NCBI GenBank assembly: GCA_002419145.1
Contig: DIFN01000076.1
Location: 62,001-126,000 of the forward strand
Source: Mageeibacillus sp. UBA5747
GTDB lineage: Bacteria > Bacillota > Clostridia > Saccharofermentanales > UBA5734
Length of the DNA: 64,000 nt
Direction of reading: 5' to 3'
Part shown: positions 17,062 through 25,143 of the stretch, piece by piece
Numbering within the stretch: the first letter of the stretch is position 1
Layout: each line of letters begins with the position of its first letter
Program-made: the position numbers and the translations under genes
Notes under the pieces: model-generated
Told to the model about the DNA's origin: nothing
Database searches by the model: none
What the model saw: the letters and a program-made list of their open reading frames with translations, nothing else

Positions 17062-17760
17062 ATGGATTTGAACCCTGATTTGAAAAATGAAACGGAGCTG
17101 ACTGCTCCCACCAAGATAACCCTGAACCCTGCGACCTTGCTGGCGCCGATTCCTGTTGTTCTCTTATCTTGCCGCGGCCTACCTGGTGAAGGCTGCGACC
17201 AGCCCAATCTGATCACGGTCGCCTGGGCTGGCACGATCAATTCCGAACCGCCCATGATTTCTGTGTCCATCCGGCCATCCCGTTTTTCCCATGCCCAGAT
17301 CAGCCAGAGCCGAGAATTTGTCATCAATCTGGTTGATGACAAGCTGCTCCAGGCGACTGATTTCTGTGGTGTCAAATCAGGCCGGGATTTGGACAAATTT
17401 GCTGCCTGCCATCTGACTGCGGTCCAGGCCAGCCAGATGGTCCACGCGCCTGCCGTCGCCCAAAGCCTTCTGACGCTTTCCTGCCAGGTGGAGCAAATCC
17501 TGCCCCTCGGTTCGCACGACTTGTTTCTTGCCCGTGTGGCAGCCGTTGAAGTGAGCCCAGACCTGCTCGATGAAGACAATCGCTTGCGTCTGGACAAAGC
17601 CCGGCTGGTGGCCTATGCCCATGGCAATTATTATGCTCTGGGTAAGATGCTGGGATTTTTTGGCTATTCCGTTGCCCGGCCGAAAGTACTGGCCAAGCGG
17701 ATGCCTCAGGTAAAGCAAGGCACAAAAAGCAGTAAAGGCCGCCATCTGAAAGACCACTGA
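17062..17760 (+). CDS. Flavin reductase-like (flavoredoxin-type) FMN-binding protein
   Basis: The 232-residue protein matches the flavin reductase-like split-barrel family: PVVLLSCRG near the N-terminus, NLITVAWAGTINSEPPMISVSIRPSRFSH, and FVINLVDDKLLQATDFCG, which form the FMN site. Members accept or donate electrons via bound FMN; the partner here cannot be told from the sequence. The basic C-terminal tail (KQGTKSSKGRHLK) is unusual and of unknown use. RBS GAGGAG is close to the ATG. It is last in the thyA-folA transcript, ending at a strong terminator. Confidence 0.82.
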   Translation: MDLNPDLKNETELTAPTKITLNPATLLAPIPVVLLSCRGLPGEGCDQPNLITVAWAGTINSEPPMISVSIRPSRFSHAQISQSREFVINLVDDKLLQATDFCGVKSGRDLDKFAACHLTAVQASQMVHAPAVAQSLLTLSCQVEQILPLGSHDLFLARVAAVEVSPDLLDEDNRLRLDKARLVAYAHGNYYALGKMLGFFGYSVARPKVLAKRMPQVKQGTKSSKGRHLKDH

Positions 17761-17796
17761 AAAGGGCTGCCTGTCACGAAGACAGTGCAGCCCTTT
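17760..17796. terminator. Bidirectional terminator between convergent genes
   Basis: AAAGGGCTGC-CTGTC, loop, GACAG-T-GCAGCCCTTT forms a long hairpin with a bulged base. T runs flank it on both strands, so it can end the flavin reductase transcript and the pfp transcript. Confidence 0.85.
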
Positions 17797-17825
17797 GCGT
17801 GGTGTGCTTGCGACCCAGGGATCAA

Positions 17826-19073
17826 TTACTTCTTCTCGACGAGGACTTTCTTGAGCTTGGCGAAGCGGGGCAGGCCATCTTCGATAGCGATCTTCGACTC
17901 GCCCTGGATCAGGGGCAGGGCATACTCGATGAATTTTTCATTGACAAAGTTCCCTTCGTCATTGATCCATTCTTTCGGGACAACCTTTTCGGTATTGGCG
18001 ACCTCGTTCAGAGGGATCAGCTTGATTTCGCACTTGTATTCACCCTGTTCCGGACGCTGGAAACCGACCATGAAATCAGTCATGCCGTCAACAGCGATGC
18101 GGACTGCAGTCTGGCCGGAGAGGAAAGACTCGTCGACGTCCGTTTTGGAAGCCAGGTGGGCAGCGCAGCGCTGCATCAGGGACAATTCGATGCCACGGAC
18201 CTTACAGCCGATTTTCTCCTTGAGGTAATTTGCCAGGACCGACGCAGTGCCACCCATTTGCTTGTGACCAAACGCATCGACAGAGACTTCACCGACCAAC
18301 TCAGGGATGTACTTGCCTTCTTTGGTCTTGACACCCTCAGAAACGCAGACGATGACTTTCTTTTCCTTCTCGTAGATGGTCTTGACGTTGGCGAGCATCT
18401 GATCGAGGTCAAAGTCGACTTCCGGCAGGTAAATCAGGTCCGGACCGAGACCCTTGTAAGCAGCCAGGGCAGAAGCGGCAGTCAGCCAGCCAGCGTTGCG
18501 GCCCATGATTTCGATGACTGTGATCATGCCGGTGTCATAGACGCGGGCATCGAGGTAGACCTCCATGACTGTGGTGGCGATGTACTTGGCCGCGGAGGCA
18601 AAGCCGGGGCAGTGGTCGGTGCCAAACAAGTCATTGTCAATGGTCTTGGGCACGCCGATGACGCGGCATTCATAGCCGGATTGGGCGATGAATTTAGAGA
18701 TCTTGTTGCAGGTATCCATCGAGTCATTGCCGCCGTTGTAGAAGAAATAGCGGATGTTGTATTTCTTGAAGACCTCGAGGATGCGCTTGTAGTCGGTATC
18801 GTCGACTTCTGGCTTGGCCAGCTTATACCGGCAGGAACCGAGAGCAGAGGATGGGGTCGTCTTCAACAGTTCGAGCTCGGCCGGATCTTCCTGGCCAATG
18901 TCATAGAATTTCTCGTTCAGGATGCCAACGATGCCATTAGCCGCACCGTAGACCTTCTCGATCACACCAGTCTGCCTGAGGGCTTCTGTAAAGACACCTG
19001 CAGCACTGGCGTTGATGACCGAAGTCGGGCCGCCGGACTGGCCAAAAATCGCATTACCAATCAGTTTGCTCAT
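17826..19073 (-). CDS. pfp: Phosphofructokinase, probably pyrophosphate-dependent
   Basis: The enzyme interconverts fructose 6-phosphate and fructose 1,6-bisphosphate. The 415-residue product has FGQSGGPTSVINAS, GGNDSM and PKTIDND. Lysine in PKTIDND, where ATP-dependent PfkA has glycine, is the known marker for PPi use; GGNDS replaces the GGDDS of classic PPi enzymes, so donor choice is inferred and should be regarded as probable. The start has AGGAGG (19081-19086) at good spacing. It is a single gene with its own promoter, which contains a perfect palindrome. Confidence 0.88.
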   Translation of the reverse strand: MSKLIGNAIFGQSGGPTSVINASAAGVFTEALRQTGVIEKVYGAANGIVGILNEKFYDIGQEDPAELELLKTTPSSALGSCRYKLAKPEVDDTDYKRILEVFKKYNIRYFFYNGGNDSMDTCNKISKFIAQSGYECRVIGVPKTIDNDLFGTDHCPGFASAAKYIATTVMEVYLDARVYDTGMITVIEIMGRNAGWLTAASALAAYKGLGPDLIYLPEVDFDLDQMLANVKTIYEKEKKVIVCVSEGVKTKEGKYIPELVGEVSVDAFGHKQMGGTASVLANYLKEKIGCKVRGIELSLMQRCAAHLASKTDVDESFLSGQTAVRIAVDGMTDFMVGFQRPEQGEYKCEIKLIPLNEVANTEKVVPKEWINDEGNFVNEKFIEYALPLIQGESKIAIEDGLPRFAKLKKVLVEKK

Positions 19074-19093
19074 GAAAAATCCTCCTGTAATTC

Positions 19094-19108
19094 CCGGAAT
19101 TCTTCCGG
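19094..19108 (-). promoter_or_regulatory. Inverted repeat in the pfp leader
   Basis: CCGGAA-TTC-TTCCGG is a perfect 6-bp inverted repeat with a 3-bp centre, lying between the predicted start site and the pfp ribosome binding site. It could be a protein site or a small RNA hairpin. Confidence 0.5.
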
Positions 19109-19127
19109 AACATCAAATACCGACATC

Positions 19128-19156
19128 ATCTTACCATGTGAGTCCCAGTGGGACAA
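19128..19156 (-). promoter_or_regulatory. Promoter of pfp with internal palindrome
   Basis: On the minus strand: TTGTCC (19156-19151), 17 bp, TAAGAT (19133-19128). The perfect palindrome GTCCCA-G-TGGGAC at 19142-19154 overlaps the -35 element and spacer, where a bound repressor would block polymerase. Confidence 0.65.
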
Positions 19157-19200
19157 GACAAACGTTTCAGGTGTGATTGGTCAGGCAGCCTCCCAACCAT

Positions 19201-19785
19201 TCAGAGAGTCTTGGCTGCCAGGTATTCGTCGCGCAAAAGGCCATACACCAGCATATCGCGAAAATCACCCGAGCGGCGTACGTGGCGGCGCAGGACACCT
19301 TCCTGGACAAAGCCTGCTCGAGTGAACAGACGGACCGAGGGTTCATTGCCACTGATGATCCGGCACCAGATCCGCTGCAAGTTGAGTTCACCAAAGGCGA
19401 AGTCCAGGAGCAGCCCGAGCGCTTCACTGGCAAATCCCTGGCCCCGCTGTAATCTGGTTGTGATGGCAATGCCGATTTCAGCATGACTATTGGGAAAATC
19501 AAGATCATCCAGATTGACAAGGCCGCAGATCTGACCTTCATGACGGATGGCAAATACAAAATTGCTCTGGCCATCATTCCAGCCTGACAGCAGGCCTTCC
19601 AGCTGTTCCAGATTGAAGGGCCGTATGGTGGTCGGCAAATAATAGCGCAAGGATGAGATATCCTGGAAAAATGGTAGCAAGGCAGCAAGATCGTCCCCGT
19701 TGTAGGCAGTCAACGACAATCGCGGTCCTGTCAAAGGCAGTTTTTCTGCCACCGGCAGCGGATGGCTGGAAGAAAATTCAGGCAT
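19201..19785 (-). CDS. GNAT-family N-acetyltransferase, RimJ/RimL type
   Basis: The 194-residue product resembles RimJ/RimL-like acetyltransferases: LTGPRLSLTAYNGDDL at the N-terminus, AEIGIAITTRLQRGQGFASEALGLLLDFAF for the acetyl-CoA loop (RGQGFA matches the R/QxxGxG/A signature), and ISGNEPSVRLFTRAGFVQEGVLR in the C-terminal half. Such enzymes acetylate protein N-termini or small molecules; the substrate is not predictable. ATG 19785 follows GGAGG on the minus strand with 7-bp spacing. An inverted-repeat element ends about 45 bp upstream of this start. Confidence 0.85.
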   Translation of the reverse strand: MPEFSSSHPLPVAEKLPLTGPRLSLTAYNGDDLAALLPFFQDISSLRYYLPTTIRPFNLEQLEGLLSGWNDGQSNFVFAIRHEGQICGLVNLDDLDFPNSHAEIGIAITTRLQRGQGFASEALGLLLDFAFGELNLQRIWCRIISGNEPSVRLFTRAGFVQEGVLRRHVRRSGDFRDMLVYGLLRDEYLAAKTL

Positions 19786-19830
19786 GGTCAAACCTCCAGG
19801 TCAAGCATTGGAAACAGGGGGTGTTTTTAG

Positions 19831-20182
19831 GGAACCACTGATTATGACTGGTTTTTTTGTTTGTACTCTCTGATTTGGCAAATTTCTTCGAGCAAACGGC
19901 AAATAGTGTCCGCTTCAGAGCGCCGTTTTTCTTGGTTTTGTGCCCATTTGTGGTCGCACTGTTCGCCCTGCACGAGCACAGGCATATAGATTCGAACTTG
20001 CAAACAGGGTCTCGCGCCTTACCTTGGTTTTTCGTCGAACAATGTAACAGTATCGTCGCATCCTTAACGCCCTCATCTGACAGGTTGAACCAGCATTGTA
20101 AGCTGCATTGTCTTGACCACCTGTCTGTTGATACATCTATTTTACAAAACTTCATCTTCCTTGTGCATTCATCAGTGGTTCC
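19831..20182. mobile_element. Transposase-less element with terminal inverted repeats (MITE-like or decayed IS)
   Basis: GGAACCACTGAT at 19831-19842 is repeated exactly in inverse orientation as ATCAGTGGTTCC at 20171-20182. One base further out, the ends are G and A, and both sides are flanked by TA (19828-19829 and 20184-20185), consistent with a TA target duplication. The 328 bp between the repeats are visibly more AT-rich than the neighbourhood and hold no protein I recognise; a 109-codon open frame at 19857-20186 looks like chance. The right end abuts the stop codon of the antiporter gene. This fills the only gene-free stretch between 19786 and 20182. Confidence 0.7.
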
Positions 20183-21142
20183 TTAAAACAACGCCACAGT
20201 GATTGTCATACCCAAAAACACAAGATACAGACTCAGCAGAATGATTCCTTCCATGCGCGAGATATGTCTGTTCCGGAGAGCCAAACCCCAGAAAACCAGC
20301 ATCGCCAAAAACATGCTGACCAGATTGACCCAAATTCCCGCGGGTGCGTCAATGGGGTGGATTGTCGCAGAAATACCCAAGACAAAGAGAATATTAAAGA
20401 TATTACTACCGATGATATTGCCCACCATGAGCTCATGTTCTTTATGCGATACGGAAACGATACCAACAACCAATTCGGGCAATGATGTGCCAAGCGCGAC
20501 AATGGTTACGCCGATGACGGCCTCGCTCAAGCCAATTTTCATTGCTATCTTTCTGGCATTGTCAACAACCAGTTCAGATCCGAGGGCGACACAGGCAAGG
20601 CCACCCAGCGTGATGATTATATGCTTCCATCGATTGTCCCGGATGAATCGTTTTTCATCCACGGATTCTTCTTGAGTGTCGCCGAGAAGCCTTTTAGCGG
20701 TCCCTGCCGACTTCCCCAAATAAACCAGGAAACCGACAAATGCTACGAGCAGCATAACTGCTTCCAGACGATTGATTCCACGGCCTGTCAGCAGAAACAA
20801 GAGAAAAACGATTTGGGTCAAAAAGGCAAGCGGAATATCTCTGCTCAAGCTGGCCGGTTCAACTTTCAGAGGATGCATAATGGCAGCAACACCGATAATG
20901 AAGGTAATATTGGCAATCGAGCTACCGATAACTGTGCCAAGCGTTATTTGATTGGTCTGGTTGATGCTGGCCATGACTCCGATTGCCGCCTCGGGCAAAC
21001 TGGTACCTATAGCTATGACCGTTAGTCCGATAATCATGGTTGAGACACCAAAAGACCGTGCAAGTTCCGATGCTGACCGTACCATCCAGTCAGCCCCTTT
21101 GATCAACAAAGTAAATCCTACAATCAGCAATAAATAATCCAT
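20183..21142 (-). CDS. Calcium/sodium antiporter of the CaCA family (YrbG type)
   Basis: The 319-residue protein has about ten transmembrane segments in two repeats, each with the alpha motif: TVIAIGTSLPEAAIG near residue 45 and TIVALGTSLPELVVG near 205. These GTSLPE segments carry the acidic ion-binding residues of YrbG/NCX-type exchangers. It should expel Ca2+ (or another cation) in exchange for Na+ or H+. Codon choice looks more AT-rich than in surrounding genes, a hint of transfer. The stop TAA at 20185-20183 directly touches the inverted repeat of the adjacent element, so the last codons may have been set by that insertion. Confidence 0.88.
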   Translation of the reverse strand: MDYLLLIVGFTLLIKGADWMVRSASELARSFGVSTMIIGLTVIAIGTSLPEAAIGVMASINQTNQITLGTVIGSSIANITFIIGVAAIMHPLKVEPASLSRDIPLAFLTQIVFLLFLLTGRGINRLEAVMLLVAFVGFLVYLGKSAGTAKRLLGDTQEESVDEKRFIRDNRWKHIIITLGGLACVALGSELVVDNARKIAMKIGLSEAVIGVTIVALGTSLPELVVGIVSVSHKEHELMVGNIIGSNIFNILFVLGISATIHPIDAPAGIWVNLVSMFLAMLVFWGLALRNRHISRMEGIILLSLYLVFLGMTITVALF

Positions 21143-21270
21143 CTATCTATTATGGCACAATTGGCTTGAAAATATAACATGTAAATCCATCAAAACGATA
21201 TTGAACACGACAGGGGGGGTCTGGCCTGTTACGCCTCAAAAAAACCAAGCGGAGATTTCCCCCGGATCGC

Positions 21271-21299
21271 TTGACAAGCCTGTGTGCGATCCTTATAAT
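21271..21299 (+). promoter_or_regulatory. Consensus promoter of the tRNA-His/Gln/Lys cluster
   Basis: TTGACA, 17 bp, TATAAT: a perfect sigma-A promoter, 32 bp before the tRNA-His. Confidence 0.92.
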
Positions 21300-21330
21300 C
21301 ACTTCGTGCCACGGCAGCCGGGATCTACGT

Positions 21331-21408
21331 GGTGGGATTAGCTCAGTTGGTTAGAGTGCCAGATTGTGGCTCTGGAAGTCGTGGGTTCGATTCCCATATC
21401 CCACCCCA
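21331..21408 (+). tRNA. tRNA-His (GTG)
   Basis: Acceptor GTGGGAT/ATCCCAC, anticodon stem CCAGA/TCTGG with loop TTGTGGC (anticodon GTG), T-loop TTCGATT, C73 and encoded CCA. The G at 21331 supplies the histidine-specific G-1 opposite C73. Confidence 0.96.
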
Positions 21409-21459
21409 TTCTTCTCCCGATCGGGGCGCCAGGCACCTGTGACCGATCATGCCGACCGG

Positions 21460-21534
21460 TGGGGTGTCGCCAAGCGGTAAGGCACGGGACTTTGACTCCC
21501 GCATTCGTAGGTTCAAATCCTGCCACCCCAGCCA
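21460..21534 (+). tRNA. tRNA-Gln (TTG)
   Basis: Acceptor TGGGGTG/CACCCCA, anticodon stem CGGGA/TCCCG with loop CTTTGAC (anticodon TTG), G discriminator and encoded CCA; 75 nt. Confidence 0.95.
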
Positions 21535-21536
21535 AC

Positions 21537-21612
21537 GATCCACTAGCTCAGTCGGTAGAGCACCTGACTTTTAATCAGGGGGTCCGGAGTTCGAGCCTCC
21601 GGTGGATCACCA
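21537..21612 (+). tRNA. tRNA-Lys (TTT)
   Basis: Acceptor GATCCAC/GTGGATC, anticodon stem CCTGA/TCAGG with loop CTTTTAA (anticodon TTT), encoded CCA; 76 nt. It begins 2 bp after tRNA-Gln. Confidence 0.96.
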
Positions 21613-21616
21613 AGAG

Positions 21617-21649
21617 AAACCCTGGAACCAGAGCGGCTCCAGGGTTTTT
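21617..21649 (+). terminator. Terminator of the tRNA-His/Gln/Lys cluster
   Basis: AAACCCTGGA and TCCAGGGTTT form a 10-bp stem, followed by T's. Confidence 0.9.
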
Positions 21650-21722
21650 CTTTGCCCAACGCCCGACATTTCTCAAGATAGTCCGGTCCCCCATTTTGCT
21701 TCAGCTGGCATTCAGCTCCCTC

Positions 21723-23114
21723 TTAGCGCCGCAGGAACCGGACCAAGTTGCGGTAAAAAGAAAGAGCCCGCGTTCCGTAGGGCGGGAACTGCTGGGCAAG
21801 ATCAAATTTCCCAGAATTCTGGTATATAATTTTATCATAAGTGAAGGTACGAAGACTTGAAAGGCCATGATACCGGCCATGCCCACTGCTGCCCAAGCCA
21901 CCAAAGGGCAGGTGACTGCTGGCGGCGTGGTAGATGAACTGGTTGTGCGCAAAAGAGCTGGTCCGGATGTTCTGAGCCATCCTTTTGGCAAACCGGTTGT
22001 CCTGGCTCAGGCAATAAACCGTCAAAGGCTGTGGCCGGGCTTTCAAGAGCTCGATGAGTTCTTGCTCGTCCTGATAAGTCTGGATGGGCAGGATCGGGCC
22101 AAAGATTTCTTCGGTGGCCAGGGGTACAGTTGCGGCAAGACCCGTTACAAGGGTCGGAGCAAAATAAAGTGACGTCCGGTCGTAATGACCTCCTGATAGA
22201 ATCCGGGGTGCTGACTCTGGCTGCTCTCCCGGATAACCAGCGTGCACCAGACTGGATTCGAGCATCTGCACGAGGCGGTCGAAGTGACCGGTATGTCCGA
22301 TCCGGCCATAATCCGGGCTTTGCGCCGGATCTGCACCATAAAAGCTGTTCAACTGGGCTGTCAGCAGTTCGATGAGCTTGGGGGCGTCATGCAGGGGCAC
22401 CAGGACATCGTCTGGAGCGATGCAGGTCTGGCCGCAATTGATGAATTTGGCCCAGACCAGACGCCTGACCAAAATCGGCGTGACACCACCTGGCCCAATG
22501 ATGACCGGGTTCTTGCCTCCCAGTTCCAGAACATGGGGGATCAGACGAGAAGAGAGCGATTCCGATACGATTCGGCCGATCTTGCCGCTGCCGGTGAAAA
22601 AGACAAAGTCCCAGGATTCCTGGAGCAACTCTTTTGCAACCTTGGCATCACCAGTCACGATTCTCAGGCGCGGTTCCCCAGGGCCAGTGGGAGCAGGAAA
22701 ATAACGAGGGGCAAGATCGGTCAGCAAAGCCGCGGTCGCAGGGGCCAGTTCAGAAGGTTTGAGGACGCAGGTATTACCGGCCAGTAAAGCCCCGGCCACA
22801 GGCAGCAGGGAGAGCTGGAACGGGTAGTTCCAGGGGCTGATGACCAGCACCCGGCCAAAGGGCTCCCGGCTGATGGTGGCCTGGTTTTGGAACCAGAGAC
22901 CCAGGCCTCTGACCTGGCTTGGCTTGAGGACTTTACGACCCTGACGTAAGAGAAAACTGATTTCGTCCAGGACCAGGCTGATTTCTGACGCATAAGCTTC
23001 AACCGGCGGTTTGCCGGAATCGTGATGCAAGGCTTCGAGAAAGGCCTGCTCGTGGTCTGTGATCATCTGCCGCAGCGCCAGGAGAGCCTTGCGGCCTGCA
23101 GCAGGCTCAACCAT
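21723..23114 (-). CDS. aldH: Aldehyde dehydrogenase of the carotenoid operon (AldH-like)
   Basis: The 463-residue protein belongs to the class 3-like aldehyde dehydrogenases, with the general base Glu in HVLELGGKNP and the catalytic Cys in NCGQTCIAPDDVL. In staphylococci a similar AldH oxidises 4,4'-diaponeurosporenal to the carboxylic acid, linking CrtP to CrtQ. There aldH lies apart from crt genes; here it is the last gene of the operon, and its start overlaps the crtP stop by 8 bp, which makes the same role likely. The C-terminal segment RTFTYDKIIYQ and hydrophobic tail resemble membrane-associated ALDH3 forms. Confidence 0.85.
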   Translation of the reverse strand: MVEPAAGRKALLALRQMITDHEQAFLEALHHDSGKPPVEAYASEISLVLDEISFLLRQGRKVLKPSQVRGLGLWFQNQATISREPFGRVLVISPWNYPFQLSLLPVAGALLAGNTCVLKPSELAPATAALLTDLAPRYFPAPTGPGEPRLRIVTGDAKVAKELLQESWDFVFFTGSGKIGRIVSESLSSRLIPHVLELGGKNPVIIGPGGVTPILVRRLVWAKFINCGQTCIAPDDVLVPLHDAPKLIELLTAQLNSFYGADPAQSPDYGRIGHTGHFDRLVQMLESSLVHAGYPGEQPESAPRILSGGHYDRTSLYFAPTLVTGLAATVPLATEEIFGPILPIQTYQDEQELIELLKARPQPLTVYCLSQDNRFAKRMAQNIRTSSFAHNQFIYHAASSHLPFGGLGSSGHGRYHGLSSLRTFTYDKIIYQNSGKFDLAQQFPPYGTRALSFYRNLVRFLRR

Positions 23115-24600
23115 GGCTTTCCCGGTCCAGGATCAGGTGAGCAGTTTGCTGGCCGCTCAGTGTGACCATCGGCATGCCGCCGCCAGGATTGACGGTCCCA
23201 CCGACGAAATAGAGGTTGTCATAGTGGGCACTGTGTTTAGGATGTTTAAAACCATGATTGGCCTTGCGGTCAGAAACCACGCCATAGATGGCCCCCCGGT
23301 CGGAATAATACGTGTTTTCCAGATCGACCGGTGTCCAGAAATCTTCGGTCACGATGTGCTGGCGCAAATCGGTCAGCCCCATGCGCTCCAGCTTGCCGAG
23401 GACCCGTTCTCTGAGTGCCAGATAATCCTCCCGGCTGGCCGGGCTTTTCTGGATGTAGGGGATGTGAGGCAGAATCTTGAGATTTTCATGACCTGGCAGA
23501 GCCTGGTCCGGATCTGTCTTATTGACATTGACGACATACAAAGTCGGGTCATCCGGAAGTTCATGGCGATTGAACACTTTGTCAAAATGCTGCCTGGGAT
23601 TGCCGGAAAAGAAGAAATTGTGATGGGCTAGCTGCGGGTACAGCCGGTCGACACCAAGGTGCAGCACGATACCGGAACAGGCTGGTTCAAACTTGAACAA
23701 GGCTGCCATTTGGGGTTCGGACCAGCCCAACAGCCTTTTGTAGGCGGGAATGACTTCCATATTGGAGACAAAATAATCCGCCGTCTGGCGTGATCCGTCG
23801 GCGAGAATGGCCGCAGTGATGCGATTGCCGCCGGTGGTTTCCAGCCCTGTGACCTCACTGGCTGTATGTATTTCGACGCCAATTTCTTTTGCCAGGCGCA
23901 CAAGACCCAGAGCGATCTTGTTCATACCGCCCGGCACATACCATTCTCCCATCTGATGCTGCATGTGGATCATCATGTTAAGCACAGCGGGAGCATTGTA
24001 GGGTGAAGAGCCCACGTATTTGATAAAATAAGCCAGCATATCACGGAAATTTTGGTTGCTGACGCGTTTTGAGATGGCCCCGTACATGGTGGAGAAATAG
24101 TCAAAGCCGGTGATTGATTTAATAATGCCATGTTTGGCAAAGACATCGCGGATGTTATCCAGTCCGGTGCGGCCAAAGTAGCCTTCCGTCGTAATGTCAT
24201 CCAAGCCTTTGGCATAATCCAGGAAATTTCTATACTGGCGCATGTCTTCAGCTGTGAGATTCGGGTTTTCCCGGGCCATCTGGTCCAAGTCACTATACAA
24301 ATCCAGGATGGTGCCGTCCGGGAAAAAGCTGCGCCATTCGTGTTCCAAGCGGATAATCGGAATGTAGTCTGCCATGTTTTTGCCACTGTTGGCAAATAAG
24401 GATTCAAAAATATGCGGCATGGTCAGGATCGACGGTCCGAGATCAAAACGAAAGCCGTCCTGTTCCTTGAGATTCAGTTTGCCGCCAATGTGCGGGTTTT
24501 TCTCATACAGTCGAACCGAAAAGCCGTTCTGAGCCAAGGTAATGGCGCTGGAGACACCACCCAGGCCGCCACCGATGATAAGTGCTGATTTCTGTGCCAT
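23107..24600 (-). CDS. crtP: CrtP-like 4,4'-diaponeurosporene oxygenase (CrtI/CrtN-family flavoprotein)
   Basis: The 497-residue FAD protein starts ALIIGGGLGGVSSAI (Rossmann fold) and ends NPGGGMPMVTLSGQQ, the carotenoid desaturase/oxygenase signature. Internal segments such as FDLGPSILTMPHIFE, WRSFFPDGT, YFIKYVGSSPYNAPAVL, YPQLAHHNFFF and LKILPHIPYIQ are much closer to Staphylococcus CrtP, as I recall it, than to CrtN. CrtP oxidises the terminal methyl group of 4,4'-diaponeurosporene to the aldehyde, using oxygen. RBS GGAGGAGG lies 7 bp before the ATG. A desaturase (CrtN) role cannot be excluded by reading alone. Confidence 0.88.
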   Translation of the reverse strand: MAQKSALIIGGGLGGVSSAITLAQNGFSVRLYEKNPHIGGKLNLKEQDGFRFDLGPSILTMPHIFESLFANSGKNMADYIPIIRLEHEWRSFFPDGTILDLYSDLDQMARENPNLTAEDMRQYRNFLDYAKGLDDITTEGYFGRTGLDNIRDVFAKHGIIKSITGFDYFSTMYGAISKRVSNQNFRDMLAYFIKYVGSSPYNAPAVLNMMIHMQHQMGEWYVPGGMNKIALGLVRLAKEIGVEIHTASEVTGLETTGGNRITAAILADGSRQTADYFVSNMEVIPAYKRLLGWSEPQMAALFKFEPACSGIVLHLGVDRLYPQLAHHNFFFSGNPRQHFDKVFNRHELPDDPTLYVVNVNKTDPDQALPGHENLKILPHIPYIQKSPASREDYLALRERVLGKLERMGLTDLRQHIVTEDFWTPVDLENTYYSDRGAIYGVVSDRKANHGFKHPKHSAHYDNLYFVGGTVNPGGGMPMVTLSGQQTAHLILDRESHG

Positions 24601-24614
24601 ACAAGAACCTCCTC

Positions 24615-25139
24615 CTATGGTGTGTCGTTGGATGAAGAATGGATTTTGGTACCCAAAGCGCGTTTCTCAAGCAGTTTTTTGAAGCGAGGCCGATTGTAAC
24701 GCTGGGCAATAATGCAAGGGGCATTAGCTACGAGGGCATAACCTATCATGAACCAGCCTGCCCAAGCCGGGTTCCAGAGGAAAAACAGGGGTGCCGGCAA
24801 CATGGCCAGATAATGCGTCAATTCTGCCCGACGCGACTCCTGCACAAACCGGGCCAATTCCTCGTCATGAGTGGCTCGAAGTCTTTTCTTGGCATACCCG
24901 CGGCCGATCATCTGAGCGCCGTCAGGCAACCGTTCCTTCCAGTAGCGGACCCGAAACAGCTGGTGCCAGATCTGTCCTTGTCGCTCCCAGTTCCTGGTCT
25001 GGTACAGCCAGTGGTCCGAATCAAACCAGCGGTCCGGCATGTTCAAGGTTATGAGGGCAGCGGCCATATGAAAAACAAACCAGGCGGCAAAATCAAGCAC
25101 AAGGGTGAAGACCGAGGACAGTTCAATCAGGCGCAACAT
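24615..25139 (-). CDS. crtO: CrtO-like glycosyl-4,4'-diaponeurosporenoate acyltransferase
   Basis: In S. aureus CrtO esterifies the glucose C6 of glycosyl-diaponeurosporenoate with a fatty acid, the last step to staphyloxanthin. The 174-residue protein has the same architecture: two hydrophobic segments near the N-terminus (about 8-35), FRVRYWKERLPDGAQM in the middle, SRRAELTHYLAMLPAP before a second membrane pair, and AQRYNRPRFKKLLEKR near the end, all matching CrtO from memory. It lies 4 bp after crtQ and 14 bp before crtP. Confidence 0.87.
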   Translation of the reverse strand: MLRLIELSSVFTLVLDFAAWFVFHMAAALITLNMPDRWFDSDHWLYQTRNWERQGQIWHQLFRVRYWKERLPDGAQMIGRGYAKKRLRATHDEELARFVQESRRAELTHYLAMLPAPLFFLWNPAWAGWFMIGYALVANAPCIIAQRYNRPRFKKLLEKRALGTKIHSSSNDTP

Positions 25140-25143
25140 AAGA

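Noticed and set aside
19857..20186. 109-codon open frame inside the inverted-repeat element
   Set aside because: No RBS, no recognisable family, and it lies in AT-rich DNA crossing the right-hand repeat; the opposite strand is equally open, so it looks like chance.
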